Positions 18,648 to 26,977 of a stretch of 64,000 nt of DNA are shown here, piece by piece. Made by a program: the position numbers and the translations under genes. Below the pieces are notes generated by a model that saw only the letters and a list, made by a program, of their open reading frames with translations, was not told the origin of the DNA and did no database searches. The stretch's first letter is position 1, and every line of letters begins with the position of its first letter. The DNA is from JANQPX01 sp965204405 (GTDB lineage Bacteria > Pseudomonadota > Alphaproteobacteria > Geminicoccales > Geminicoccaceae): positions 372,001 through 436,000 of the forward strand of contig CBDBEN010000004.1 of assembly GCA_965204405.1 (NCBI GenBank), in the 5' to 3' direction.

Positions 18648-19091
18648 TCAACTCTCGGACTTTTTCGACCTGTCGATGACATTGGCAAAAACTTCCACGC
18701 GGAAGGGAGCATTTGCACCTTCGACGTTGACAATACGGATATCGTCGCCTCTTAGAATTCTTGAGCTGGCACCATTGGTCAGACTCTCAGCATGCATTTT
18801 GTCACCTTGGGCCACAGCAAAAGTAATTCCATCACCATCTTCGCTGACAATCCTCCAGATCAGCTCGATCGTCTTCTTAGGCAAATCCAGGCTGAACACG
18901 ATGCTATGAGGCTCCAGAGCAGCATCAGCAAGAGGTTGATGGCCGACATCGACCGTCATTAGCAGAACTTCCTTGAACTTCGGATTATTGTGAGCATTAG
19001 CGTTATTCACATGTAAAATTGAGAAAAACCCCAACACAAGGACAAAAAGTGAAATAATTGACCAATGCCTTCTAAACTGTTGACGATCCAT
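18648..19091 (-). CDS. Hypothetical secreted protein beside the PQQ dehydrogenase
   Basis: The product has 147 residues from ATG 19091, eight bases after AGGAGG; an earlier ATG directly abuts the Shine-Dalgarno. An N-terminal hydrophobic segment (SIISLFVLVLGFFSILHV) ending in NNANA suggests export. The mature part is beta-rich (IVFSLDLPKKTIELIWRIV, DDIRIVNVEGANAPFRVEVFA) with no cysteines or metal motifs. It is divergent from the PQQ dehydrogenase gene across an AT-rich 209-bp region, so the two may share regulation. The family is not recognised. Confidence 0.6.
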   Translation of the reverse strand: MDRQQFRRHWSIISLFVLVLGFFSILHVNNANAHNNPKFKEVLLMTVDVGHQPLADAALEPHSIVFSLDLPKKTIELIWRIVSEDGDGITFAVAQGDKMHAESLTNGASSRILRGDDIRIVNVEGANAPFRVEVFANVIDRSKKSES

Positions 19092-19300
19092 ACCCACATC
19101 CTCCTGTGTAACGATTCATAAAATTTTCCGAATACCCCTCATAAAATAAATACTAATGAATTTAGTGATAGGGATATCTTATAATTACTATAACTCTTGC
19201 AAATATTGACCATGTAATTTCGAGACTGAGATTAATAGATCGATGGTGCAAAAAGCGCCTTCGAACGTGTGTTCAACACACCGCATCTGGGAGGCAGGAG
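19092..19300. promoter_or_regulatory. AT-rich divergent promoter region
   Basis: This 209-bp gap separates the divergent hypothetical gene and the PQQ dehydrogenase gene. It is markedly AT-rich from about 19130 to 19215 compared with flanking coding DNA and includes several TATAAT-like words (for example TTATAATTAC near 19180). It must hold both promoters, but no specific pair of boxes can be assigned with confidence. Confidence 0.4.
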
Positions 19301-21070
19301 ATGATGATTTGCAATCGCTGGCGCCACTCGGCGTGGCTGGCGAGCGGTTTGGCGCTCGCACTCAGTGGGGCTGCTCAGGCTGGAGAGACATCGTTTAAAC
19401 GGTTGCTAGAAGCGGAGAGCGAGCCTGCCAACTGGCTGACACACCACGGCGACTATGCAGCCAAGCGCTATTCGACGCTTGATGAAATCAATAAAGAGAA
19501 TGTCGATAGTCTGAGGGTGGCCTGGACCTACGCGCTCGGCGGTATCGAACCAGGCGGTATCTGGCCCCATGGCGGGCTCGAAGGCACACCGATCGTCGAT
19601 GATGGCATGATGTACATCACTGACGGCTGGGGCTCGGTTTACAAGCTCGACATGACCGGCGGCACCGGCAAGCTGGTGTGGAAAATGAATCCTGAAACCG
19701 ACAAGGACTGGGCGGGTGCAGTCGCTTGCTGCGGGGTCAACAATCGCGGCGTGGCGCTTTGGAAGGATCAGATCATTTCCCATACACTGGATGGTCGATT
19801 GATCGCGACCAACCAGGAAACCGGTGAGGTGACTTGGGAGCGGAATGTCGCTGACCCTGCGATTGCAGAAACCATTACCGGTGCGCCCCTGATCGTCAAG
19901 GATATGGCGATTACCGGCGTTGCCGGTGCCGAATACGGCATTCGCGGCTGGCTGGCAGCAACCGACCTCACTACCGGCAAGGAAGTATGGCGCCGTCACA
20001 CTATTCCCGGCCCAGGTGAACCCGGTCATGACAGCTGGTCGGACGATCATGACGCATGGAAAACTGGCGGCGGCTCTACCTGGGTCACCGGTTCCTATGA
20101 CCCGGATCAGAACCTGATCGTCTGGGGTGTCGGCAACCCCGGCCCGGACTGGGATGCAGAATACCGGCCGGGTGACAACCTCTACACCAATTCGGCTCTC
20201 GCCCTCGACGCCGACACCGGCGAGATCAAATGGCACTTCCAGTACACGCCGAACGATCCCTACGACTATGACGGCGTCTCCGAGCATGTGCTGGTGGATA
20301 CCACGATCGACGGTGTCGACAAGCAAATTGCCTTGCATGCCGATCGCAACGGCTTCGGCTATGCGCTCGATCGGACTTCTGGCGCGTTCGTCTGGGGCAC
20401 CGCCTTCGTGAAGGAGTTGACTTGGACACGAGGGCTTGATCCCGAGACCGGTCGCCCGTTGGACTATGACCCGGAAAAACAGATCCAGTCCTATCTGCCG
20501 GGCACTGCACCTTCGCGCGAGAATCCGCTTGGCGTTTCCTGCCCGGGCAATATGGGCGGCAAGAATTGGCCCCCGACCGCTTATCACCCCGAGTTGAACC
20601 TCTGGTACATCCCGGTCATCGAAAGCTGCAACGAGATGACCAATGAGGAAATGATCCCGGGAGAAAGCTATAAGCCTCGCGAATGGTTCACCGGCGGAGG
20701 TCCGCGCCAGCACCAGCCGATCACTGGCAGCGTGACCGCCATCGATGTCGCAACCGGCGAAATCGCGGCGAAGCACGAGACCGAATACCCACTGCTCGGC
20801 GGCATCCTGGCGACTGCCGGCGGCCTGGTCTTCACCGGTCATCCGTCAGGTGAGTTTGTGGCGCTCGACGCAGAGACACTCGAGGAAAAGTGGCGCTTCG
20901 AGACCGGCGCCGGCATCAACGCACCGCCCATGACTTTCTCAGTCGACGGTAGGCAGTATGTGGCGCTTCTTGTCGGGCTTGGTGGTGCCTGGCCGAAATG
21001 GTTTGTCGACGGGACCAAGGGCTTGGAGAATATGGAGCCCGGTTCGATGCTCTACGTGTTCAGCCTCTGA
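19301..21070 (+). CDS. PQQ-dependent alcohol dehydrogenase, lanthanide-type signature
   Basis: This 589-residue periplasmic quinoprotein has a signal peptide ending GAAQA and a GGAGG Shine-Dalgarno. The eight-bladed propeller carries the vicinal disulfide Cys143-Cys144 (VACCGVNNRG) that stacks on PQQ. The metal ligands are Glu211 (GAEYGIRG), Asn279 (GVGNPGPDW) and the catalytic Asp322 in YDYDGV. Asp324, two residues downstream, is the extra Asp that marks lanthanide-dependent XoxF/PedH-like enzymes; calcium enzymes usually have Ala there. There is no haem domain, so it needs a separate cytochrome, probably the one encoded at 21145-21642. Methanol, ethanol or longer alcohols are possible substrates. 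It is followed by a terminator. Confidence 0.92.
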   Translation: MMICNRWRHSAWLASGLALALSGAAQAGETSFKRLLEAESEPANWLTHHGDYAAKRYSTLDEINKENVDSLRVAWTYALGGIEPGGIWPHGGLEGTPIVDDGMMYITDGWGSVYKLDMTGGTGKLVWKMNPETDKDWAGAVACCGVNNRGVALWKDQIISHTLDGRLIATNQETGEVTWERNVADPAIAETITGAPLIVKDMAITGVAGAEYGIRGWLAATDLTTGKEVWRRHTIPGPGEPGHDSWSDDHDAWKTGGGSTWVTGSYDPDQNLIVWGVGNPGPDWDAEYRPGDNLYTNSALALDADTGEIKWHFQYTPNDPYDYDGVSEHVLVDTTIDGVDKQIALHADRNGFGYALDRTSGAFVWGTAFVKELTWTRGLDPETGRPLDYDPEKQIQSYLPGTAPSRENPLGVSCPGNMGGKNWPPTAYHPELNLWYIPVIESCNEMTNEEMIPGESYKPREWFTGGGPRQHQPITGSVTAIDVATGEIAAKHETEYPLLGGILATAGGLVFTGHPSGEFVALDAETLEEKWRFETGAGINAPPMTFSVDGRQYVALLVGLGGAWPKWFVDGTKGLENMEPGSMLYVFSL

Positions 21071-21095
21071 TCTTTCGAATCAGGTTTTAAAGTTT

Positions 21096-21127
21096 GGGCG
21101 GATTCGACACGGATCCGCCCCTTTTTT
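21096..21127 (+). terminator. Rho-independent terminator after the PQQ dehydrogenase gene
   Basis: An 8-bp perfect stem GGGCGGAT (21096-21103) and ATCCGCCC (21113-21120) with a 9-base loop is followed by C and six Ts. It lies 25 bases after the stop codon and before the 3' end of the convergent cytochrome gene. Confidence 0.92.
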
Positions 21128-21144
21128 GAGACTGGCGCAAAAAA

Positions 21145-21642
21145 TCATTTTTTCATGCTGGTGCACTGCTTTGATCCCTCGCCCCAAAAGTCGGTGCACT
21201 GCTCATAGGTCGCTTCGCCCTCTCCCTTGAGCGCTGCCAGCAGATAATCGGTGACCGCCTCGATCTGTTCGTCCCTGAGAAGCTTTGCAGCCTTTGGCGG
21301 GAACTCCTTGCCAAGATCATCCTTGGTAAGGCCATCATAGCAATCCACGGACTTATAGGCGCCGCGGATATGAAATGGCATCCGGGTAGCCGGGCGGCCG
21401 CATTTGATGACTTCGATGAGGAACGCCCTCTCCAATTCAGTCTCGCGGAGGGATAGAGCGGCACCGCCATACCCCCCGCCGCCACCGCCATGCCATTTAT
21501 GGCAGCCGATGCAGTTGGCATCTTTATAGACGGCCCTGCCCGCTTCCAGGTCCGGCTCCGCCATCGCCGTTGCTACCGAGAAGCATGCCAACGCTGCCAC
21601 GATGCTGATCGCAATGGACCGGATAGTTCGTAACATCGTCAT
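21145..21642 (-). CDS. Periplasmic class I cytochrome c, probable electron acceptor of the PQQ dehydrogenase
   Basis: The product has 165 residues from ATG 21642, nine bases after GGGAGG. The signal peptide ends near ATAMA. The haem-binding CIGCH (Cys44, Cys47, His48) is followed by a glycine-rich HGGGGGGYGG, and a likely sixth ligand Met lies in ATRMPFH. Two further Cys near the C-terminus (YEQCTDFW, SKQCTS) may form a disulfide. Small c cytochromes of this size take electrons from type I quinoprotein alcohol dehydrogenases. The gene converges on the PQQ dehydrogenase gene and is divergent from the next ORF. Confidence 0.88.
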   Translation of the reverse strand: MTMLRTIRSIAISIVAALACFSVATAMAEPDLEAGRAVYKDANCIGCHKWHGGGGGGYGGAALSLRETELERAFLIEVIKCGRPATRMPFHIRGAYKSVDCYDGLTKDDLGKEFPPKAAKLLRDEQIEAVTDYLLAALKGEGEATYEQCTDFWGEGSKQCTSMKK

Positions 21643-21763
21643 GACGTGAAACCTCCCTTTGGCGTGCCGGCTTTCTTGACCAAGAGCTGGTCCGACAGCC
21701 TTTGCGCCTTAGATAATAGTAGGTGCGCAAGTCGGAAAAAACGAACAAGGAAGGGGGTGTGAG

Positions 21764-22435
21764 ATGAAGGGAAAATTCAGGGTTTCCGTAGCAGCGCTCA
21801 TGCTTTTTGGTTCGATGCTCCATCTGAGTCCTGCCTTGGCAGCCGAGGATCCTCTCAAAGGCGATCTTCGCAACCTTAGCGTCGGCACCAGCATCGAAGA
21901 CCTGCCGAAAGAGCGTTTCGTCGACTTTGCCTGCGGCACCAATGGTGGAGAACCGACAACGGCGCTTTCGGGCTGGCACGACTATCTGACGTGTGCCGCC
22001 GACGAAGACGGCTTGCATGAAGTTGCCTTCGATTATGCCGAGGACAGTCCCTGGGCGGAGGTCAATGACAAGTGGGAAGGCACCAAGGTTGCAGGCCATC
22101 CGGTTCAGCCATCGCTCCTGATTACCGGTGGCGGCGTCGTCAAGGGCATCCGCATCGTTACTAACGGCAAGCGTATGTATCTCAAGAAAAAGGCCTATCT
22201 GCTACCGATTCGCATTATGGGGCGTTATGGCCGTGACGGCTGGAATTGCAGCGATGCCGAGCCCGTAGACGGTAAGACGGCAATCGGCGGCATGTTCATC
22301 GATCGGCGTTGCGAGAAGATCTTTCATGACCGCCACCTGGTGATGGAAGTGAATCTCTATCGAACCGCCAAGCAGGAGGGCCGCGACTTCACCGGCATGA
22401 CCAAGCTCGAGATCTACAAGCGGGATGCTGGCTAG
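21764..22435 (+). CDS. Hypothetical periplasmic protein near the PQQ dehydrogenase
   Basis: This 223-residue protein has a clear signal peptide (VSVAALMLFGSMLHLSPALA, cleavage after ALA). Four conserved-looking cysteines (FACGTN, LTCAAD, WNCSDA, RRCEKI) suggest two disulfides. It is rich in beta strands and charged residues; the C-terminus ends LEIYKRDAG. It lies opposite the cytochrome c gene across a 121-bp divergent promoter region, so a role with the alcohol-oxidation system is plausible but unproved. The family is not recognised. Confidence 0.7.
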   Translation: MKGKFRVSVAALMLFGSMLHLSPALAAEDPLKGDLRNLSVGTSIEDLPKERFVDFACGTNGGEPTTALSGWHDYLTCAADEDGLHEVAFDYAEDSPWAEVNDKWEGTKVAGHPVQPSLLITGGGVVKGIRIVTNGKRMYLKKKAYLLPIRIMGRYGRDGWNCSDAEPVDGKTAIGGMFIDRRCEKIFHDRHLVMEVNLYRTAKQEGRDFTGMTKLEIYKRDAG

Positions 22436-22721
22436 TGGCGTGACCACAACATTTACGACCCTCGCATGACTTGCGAAAAAGGCGTGCATCTCCAAAGTAT
22501 GGCGCGCTCTTTCAAGTAGCCTTGGGGGAATCTATACAATGTGGTCATTCCACCGACATGATTTGCAGAGCAACTCTTGCACCAAGGCAAACGGCAGCAA
22601 ATATTTGCATCCCGCTTCTTAAGCAGGTAGCGTTTCTCCATAACATCAAACAAATTCGGGGAGGCTGGGACGTAGCAAACGGATCGGCAGGGTGCTGATG
22701 CTGATACCCTGAGGGTCTTTT

Positions 22722-23696
22722 GTGCTGTTCCATGCCAGCGAGGCTGAGCCTATGCTGGAAGGCCGTTTGGAAAACGTTGGAATCGACCGCGACGCAAAAG
22801 GTCCGGATGCGTTGCGTGCGCCGAGCTGGCTCGATAACCCTCGGGTAGTGGGAATCCTGTTCGTCCTTCCTGCCCTTGCTGTTCTTGCCTTCGTCGTCGT
22901 CTATCCGTTTCTCACCGCGATCTGGATGAGCTTTCAGAACAAGATGGTCGGCGCGCCTGCGACCTTCATCGGCTTTGGCAATTACGTCGAACTATTCGGC
23001 GATAGATATTTCATCAAGACCATCAAAAACACGCTGGTCTATACCTTGTTCGCTGTCGGCATCAAATTCCTGATTGGCCTCGCCATGGCCATGGTGCTTG
23101 CCCAGCCACGCCGGATGGATTTTATCTATCGCACTATCTTGTTTATCCCTTGGGCCGTACCAACCATCGTTGCCGCCCTCAGTTTCCGCTGGATCTACGA
23201 CGATTTCAGCGGCCTTCTGAACAACTTCCTGATCGGCGTCTTCGGCATGCAAGATGTGATCTCCTGGCTCGGCGATCCGGACTATGCGATGGCATCGGTC
23301 ATCGCCGTGGTTGTTTGGTCAGGCACGCCATTTTATACCATGAGCTTTCTTGCCGGACTGAAAGCTATCCCCAATGAGATGTACGAGGCAGCACGCATTG
23401 ATGGCGCCAATGCCTGGCACGAGTTCTGGTACATCACCATCCCGCAGATGCGCAAAGTGTTTACCGTTGTGGTCATGTTGTCCACAATCTGGACCTCGAC
23501 CAATCTGGTTATCGTGCAGATCCTGACCAACGGCGGGCCGGCCAACACTACCCAGATCCTGCCGAACCTCGCCTATAAATATGCACTGCTCGCAAGCCGC
23601 CTGGGCATCGGCTCCGCGGTCAACATGGTGTTTTTCCCGATCCTGGCCGTCTTGATCTACATTCTGTCGCGCCGGATCCTGGCCGAGCGGGAGTAG
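22722..23696 (+). CDS. CUT1 ABC transporter permease (MalF/UgpA-like)
   Basis: This inner-membrane permease has up to 324 residues and six or more predicted membrane segments, starting with VGILFVLPALAVLAFVVVYP. The EAA loop, EMYEAARIDGANAWHEFWYI, contacts the ATPase. The start is either GTG 22722 after GAGGG or ATG 22752. It forms a permease pair with the next gene, four bases downstream. No ATP-binding subunit lies in this operon, so a shared MsmX/UgpC-like ATPase is probably recruited. Confidence 0.9.
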   Translation: MLFHASEAEPMLEGRLENVGIDRDAKGPDALRAPSWLDNPRVVGILFVLPALAVLAFVVVYPFLTAIWMSFQNKMVGAPATFIGFGNYVELFGDRYFIKTIKNTLVYTLFAVGIKFLIGLAMAMVLAQPRRMDFIYRTILFIPWAVPTIVAALSFRWIYDDFSGLLNNFLIGVFGMQDVISWLGDPDYAMASVIAVVVWSGTPFYTMSFLAGLKAIPNEMYEAARIDGANAWHEFWYITIPQMRKVFTVVVMLSTIWTSTNLVIVQILTNGGPANTTQILPNLAYKYALLASRLGIGSAVNMVFFPILAVLIYILSRRILAERE

Positions 23697-23699
23697 TCG

Positions 23700-24545
23700 A
23701 TGGCTTCAGTGGCAAGCAGTTCCCAGCGCTGGATAAAAATCGTCGGCAACCTGCTTCTCGTGATCTTCATCACTTGGACCCTCATTCCCTTTTACTGGAT
23801 GCTGGTCACATCCTTGAAGAAGCACAAAGAGATCTACGGCACCGAGGCGACCTTGTGGCCAAACGAGCCAACACTCGAGAGCTATCAGATCCTATTTTTC
23901 GAGACGGATTATTTTCTGTTCTTCAAGAACAGCATGATCGTTGCGCTGGCCACGACCTTCCTTACGGTCCTTTGCGCTTCGCTCGCTGCCTATGCTATTG
24001 CCAGGTTGGATTTCCCAGGCAGAAAGATTCTGGCGCGCGGCATGATCTACACCTATCTGGTGCCGCAATCGCTGCTGTTCATACCCCTATTCGCGATCAT
24101 GGTGGCGGTCGGTCTCACCAACAGCCTCTCGGGCCTCACGCTCGCTCATATGGGCTTCACGATCCCGTTTTGCACCTGGTTGCTGATGGGGTTTTTCATG
24201 TCGATCCCGATCGAACTCGAAGATGCTGCCCTGGTCGACGGCTGCACACGCCTCGGCGTCCTAATCCGCATCGTGCTGCCGATTTCCCTGCCAGCGCTTG
24301 CTGTCGTCGCCTTCTTTTCATTCACCCTCTCATGGAATGAGTATCTCTATGCGATCGTTTTCAATTCCGCCCCTTCAGTACTGACCATTCCAACTGGGCT
24401 CAGCAATTTTGTCGTGGAGGACGTCTTTTTCTGGGGGCCGATCATGGCATCCACCGTGTTTACCGTGATCCCGCCGCTCATCGTCTATTTCTTTTTCCAG
24501 CGCTGGCTGATTACCGGCCTAACCATGGGGGCGGTGAAGACCTGA
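23700..24545 (+). CDS. CUT1 ABC transporter permease (MalG/UgpE-like)
   Basis: The 281-residue partner permease has an N-terminal membrane segment LLLVIFITWTLIPFYWMLV, the MalG-like LVTSLKKHKEIY and an EAA loop LEDAALVDGCTRLGVLIRIV. It starts three bases after the preceding stop, so it is translationally coupled. Together the two permeases would form the membrane channel for the solute delivered by the binding protein encoded directly downstream. Confidence 0.92.
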   Translation: MASVASSSQRWIKIVGNLLLVIFITWTLIPFYWMLVTSLKKHKEIYGTEATLWPNEPTLESYQILFFETDYFLFFKNSMIVALATTFLTVLCASLAAYAIARLDFPGRKILARGMIYTYLVPQSLLFIPLFAIMVAVGLTNSLSGLTLAHMGFTIPFCTWLLMGFFMSIPIELEDAALVDGCTRLGVLIRIVLPISLPALAVVAFFSFTLSWNEYLYAIVFNSAPSVLTIPTGLSNFVVEDVFFWGPIMASTVFTVIPPLIVYFFFQRWLITGLTMGAVKT

Positions 24546-24575
24546 ACGCCTCCGATAACATCAGGGAGAGAAAGC

Positions 24576-25901
24576 ATGAATAAGAAAACCTTTAGCCGCC
24601 GAAGTGCACTCAAGACCGGCGCTGCTGCGGGCGCTCTCATCTCGGCGCCGATGATCATCACACCGAAGAAAAGCTGGGCCCAGCGCGCCGAGAAGCTGGT
24701 CTATTGGCACCTTCCCGCCTTTACGCCACTCGCCGACGATGCCGCCCGCGAACAATTCGAGGAGTTCGCCAAGATGGCGGGGCTGAAGGAGGGGGAAGCA
24801 GCCTTCGTCCCGGTTTCTAATAAAGATCTGATACCGCGCCTTTCCGCCGCTCTCGAAACCGGCACGCCGCCGGATGTCTGTCGCCTCTATGAAAGCTACG
24901 TTCAGCTCTACCGCTCCCAGGGCCATATGATGGACGTCACCGACATCGTCGAGAAGATGCAGGGCGAAGCAGGCGGCGTGTACGAAGCCAGCCTCACCGC
25001 AGTCGGTTATGACGGCAAGTTCTGGGGTGTTCCGTTCGCGATCAACCCCTGGCCGATGCATGTCCGGATGGATGTTCTGGAGGAGAACGGCCTCGACTAC
25101 CCGCGCACTTGGGACGCATTTGTCGAGACCTGTCTCAAGATTCAAAAGCCACCATTCTACGGTTTCGGCATGGATCTCGGCCTTACACAGGACGCTACCG
25201 ACAATATCATGCAAGTTTGCTGGTGCTTCGGTGGCAAGACCGTTGACGAGAGCGGTGCGGTCGCTTTCGACAGTCCGGAAAATGTCGCAGGCTTCGCCTT
25301 CATCAACGAGATGTACAATACCCATAAGATCATCCCGAAAGGTGTCGTCGGCAATGGCGAAACGTCCTGGAACAATAAGGCCTATCAGTCCGGTCAGGTC
25401 GCCTTCATCAACAACCCGACAAGCGTTTACGCTTATCTTGCGGGCGAAGATCCTGAATTGATGGCGAAGACCGGTCTCTTCGGCGTGCCGGCTGGTCCCG
25501 CTGGTGCGGTCAACCAAATCGACACCTGGTCGCTCGGCGTCTTCAGCGCTGCCCCTGAGCCCGAATTAGCCAAAGGACTTGCCGAACATATGATGGCACC
25601 TGAGCGCTACAATCAGGTGATCACCAATACCAACGGCCGCTTCGTGCCGGTCTATCCGGAGCTTTTCAATGATCCCTGGTGGACCGAGCGGCCGGAGTTT
25701 TCAGAATTTATCGACATCGCCTCGACCGGTGTGCCGATCTCCTATGCCGGTCCACCAACCGCCGCGTCCGGTGAAATTCTGGCGACACATGTGATTCCTG
25801 AAGCGCTGCAACTCGTCCTGGTCGAAGGGGTCGATCCAGCAGAAGCCGTCGGCGAAGCCCATCAGAAGATTGCTGCAATCTACGACCGCCTCGCGGAATA
25901 A
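24576..25901 (+). CDS. CUT1 solute-binding protein with a twin-arginine signal
   Basis: The product has 441 residues from ATG 24576, preceded by AGGGAGAG. The N-terminus FSRRSALKTGAAAGALI fits the Tat consensus (RR then hydrophobic), with cleavage near SWAQ, so the protein is probably exported folded. The mature part has ALETGTPPDVCRLYESYVQL and KAYQSGQVAFINNPTSVYAYL, typical of carbohydrate-family binding proteins. It follows the two permeases by 30 bases and is closed by a terminator, completing a three-gene operon without an ATPase. The ligand is unknown. Confidence 0.9.
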   Translation: MNKKTFSRRSALKTGAAAGALISAPMIITPKKSWAQRAEKLVYWHLPAFTPLADDAAREQFEEFAKMAGLKEGEAAFVPVSNKDLIPRLSAALETGTPPDVCRLYESYVQLYRSQGHMMDVTDIVEKMQGEAGGVYEASLTAVGYDGKFWGVPFAINPWPMHVRMDVLEENGLDYPRTWDAFVETCLKIQKPPFYGFGMDLGLTQDATDNIMQVCWCFGGKTVDESGAVAFDSPENVAGFAFINEMYNTHKIIPKGVVGNGETSWNNKAYQSGQVAFINNPTSVYAYLAGEDPELMAKTGLFGVPAGPAGAVNQIDTWSLGVFSAAPEPELAKGLAEHMMAPERYNQVITNTNGRFVPVYPELFNDPWWTERPEFSEFIDIASTGVPISYAGPPTAASGEILATHVIPEALQLVLVEGVDPAEAVGEAHQKIAAIYDRLAE

Positions 25902-25923
25902 CCGCCGGCACAATGATAGCTTC

Positions 25924-25950
25924 GGGGGAGGCATCGCCTCCCCCCATTTT
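25924..25950 (+). terminator. Terminator hairpin after the CUT1 operon
   Basis: The stem GGGGGAGGC (25924-25932) and GCCTCCCCC (25936-25944) with a 3-base loop is followed by a short T-run at 25947-25950. It is a very GC-rich stem with a weak U-tract, 23 bases after the stop codon. Confidence 0.82.
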
Positions 25951-26109
25951 CATCGCTCATCCGCGCACGCTATCCTTCCAGCGTTAAAGACGGTCTGAAT
26001 AGCGTGAATTTCGATGCATCATCTATCCGACAATGTTAAGGCTTATTTGCTGAAATCGTCAAAATGGGCCGACCGTGATGTTCTACCTGGATAAAGTGCA
26101 TAACGAGCA

Positions 26110-26949
26110 ATGAATTGGTCTAGCATTGGCTTGCCGAGGTTTGATCCTGGTTGGGTTTGGCTGGTCGGCACCGGACCTGGAGATCCGGGGTTGTTGACGA
26201 TCCATGCCGTTAATGCAATCAGCCAGGCCGATGTGATCGTTCATGATGCTCTAGTCGATTCTACTATTCTGGATCTCGCTTCGCCTCGCTCGACCATTGA
26301 ATATGCGGGAAAACGAGGGGGCAAACCATCGGCCAAGCAGCGCGACATTACACATCGCCTTATTCAGCTTGCTCGGCAACAAAAGCGCGTCTTACGACTA
26401 AAGGGCGGCGATCCCTTTGTTTTTGGTCGTGGAGGCGAGGAAGCCCTGGCCCTCGTAGAGGCCAGCATTCCTTTTCGTGTTGTACCGGGGATATCTGCTG
26501 GCATTGGAGCTCTTGCCTATGCAGGCATTCCCTTGACCCATCGCGATACCAACCAGGCGATAACATTCTTGACCGGTCATGACGCCCACGGCCTGGTACC
26601 TGGATCAGTTAATTGGGAGGCAATTGCAAAGAGTTCGCCGGTCATCGTCATGTATATGGCCTTGAAGCATCACCAGGCGATCAAAGAGCGATTGATCGAC
26701 GCCGGGCGTAGGCCGGACGAGCCAGTAGCCATCATCTGCAATGCTACCCTTCCCTCACAGAAGGTTGCTGAAACCACGTTGCAAGACCTATCAGAGGTGA
26801 TTGTCACACAAGAGATCATACCTCCCGCCATTATCGTAATAGGAGAAGTTGTCCGCTTTCGCGCAGCTCTCGATTGGCTAGGGATGATGGAGGGCCGCAT
26901 GCCTGTCGCAGATCCACTAGGAACGCGATCGACAAGAGATGTCGGCTAA
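26110..26949 (+). CDS. cobA: Uroporphyrinogen-III C-methyltransferase (SUMT)
   Basis: The 279-residue protein methylates uroporphyrinogen III twice, using SAM, to precorrin-2, the entry to corrin (or sirohaem) synthesis. The family signatures are GTGPGDPGLLTIHAVNAI (N-terminal SAM loop), VIVHDALVD, LKGGDPFVFGRGGEEAL and VVPGISAGIGALAYAGIPLTHR. The length suits a stand-alone CobA and not a CysG fusion. cobT follows 28 bases downstream, pointing to cobalamin synthesis or salvage. No cobalamin riboswitch consensus was seen upstream. Confidence 0.95.
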   Translation: MNWSSIGLPRFDPGWVWLVGTGPGDPGLLTIHAVNAISQADVIVHDALVDSTILDLASPRSTIEYAGKRGGKPSAKQRDITHRLIQLARQQKRVLRLKGGDPFVFGRGGEEALALVEASIPFRVVPGISAGIGALAYAGIPLTHRDTNQAITFLTGHDAHGLVPGSVNWEAIAKSSPVIVMYMALKHHQAIKERLIDAGRRPDEPVAIICNATLPSQKVAETTLQDLSEVIVTQEIIPPAIIVIGEVVRFRAALDWLGMMEGRMPVADPLGTRSTRDVG

Positions 26950-26977
26950 AGGAATTGGGTAGATATGCCTCTGATCA

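Noticed and set aside
19406..20842. 478-codon open frame on the - strand
   Set aside because: It lies wholly within the PQQ dehydrogenase gene, has no family motifs and arises from codon bias; the + strand gene has full signatures.
24561..25517. 318-codon open frame on the - strand
   Set aside because: It is antisense to the solute-binding protein gene and shows no protein-family features.
25951..26109. Possible cobalamin riboswitch before cobA
   Set aside because: The B12-box consensus and the expected helices were not found in this 159-bp gap.
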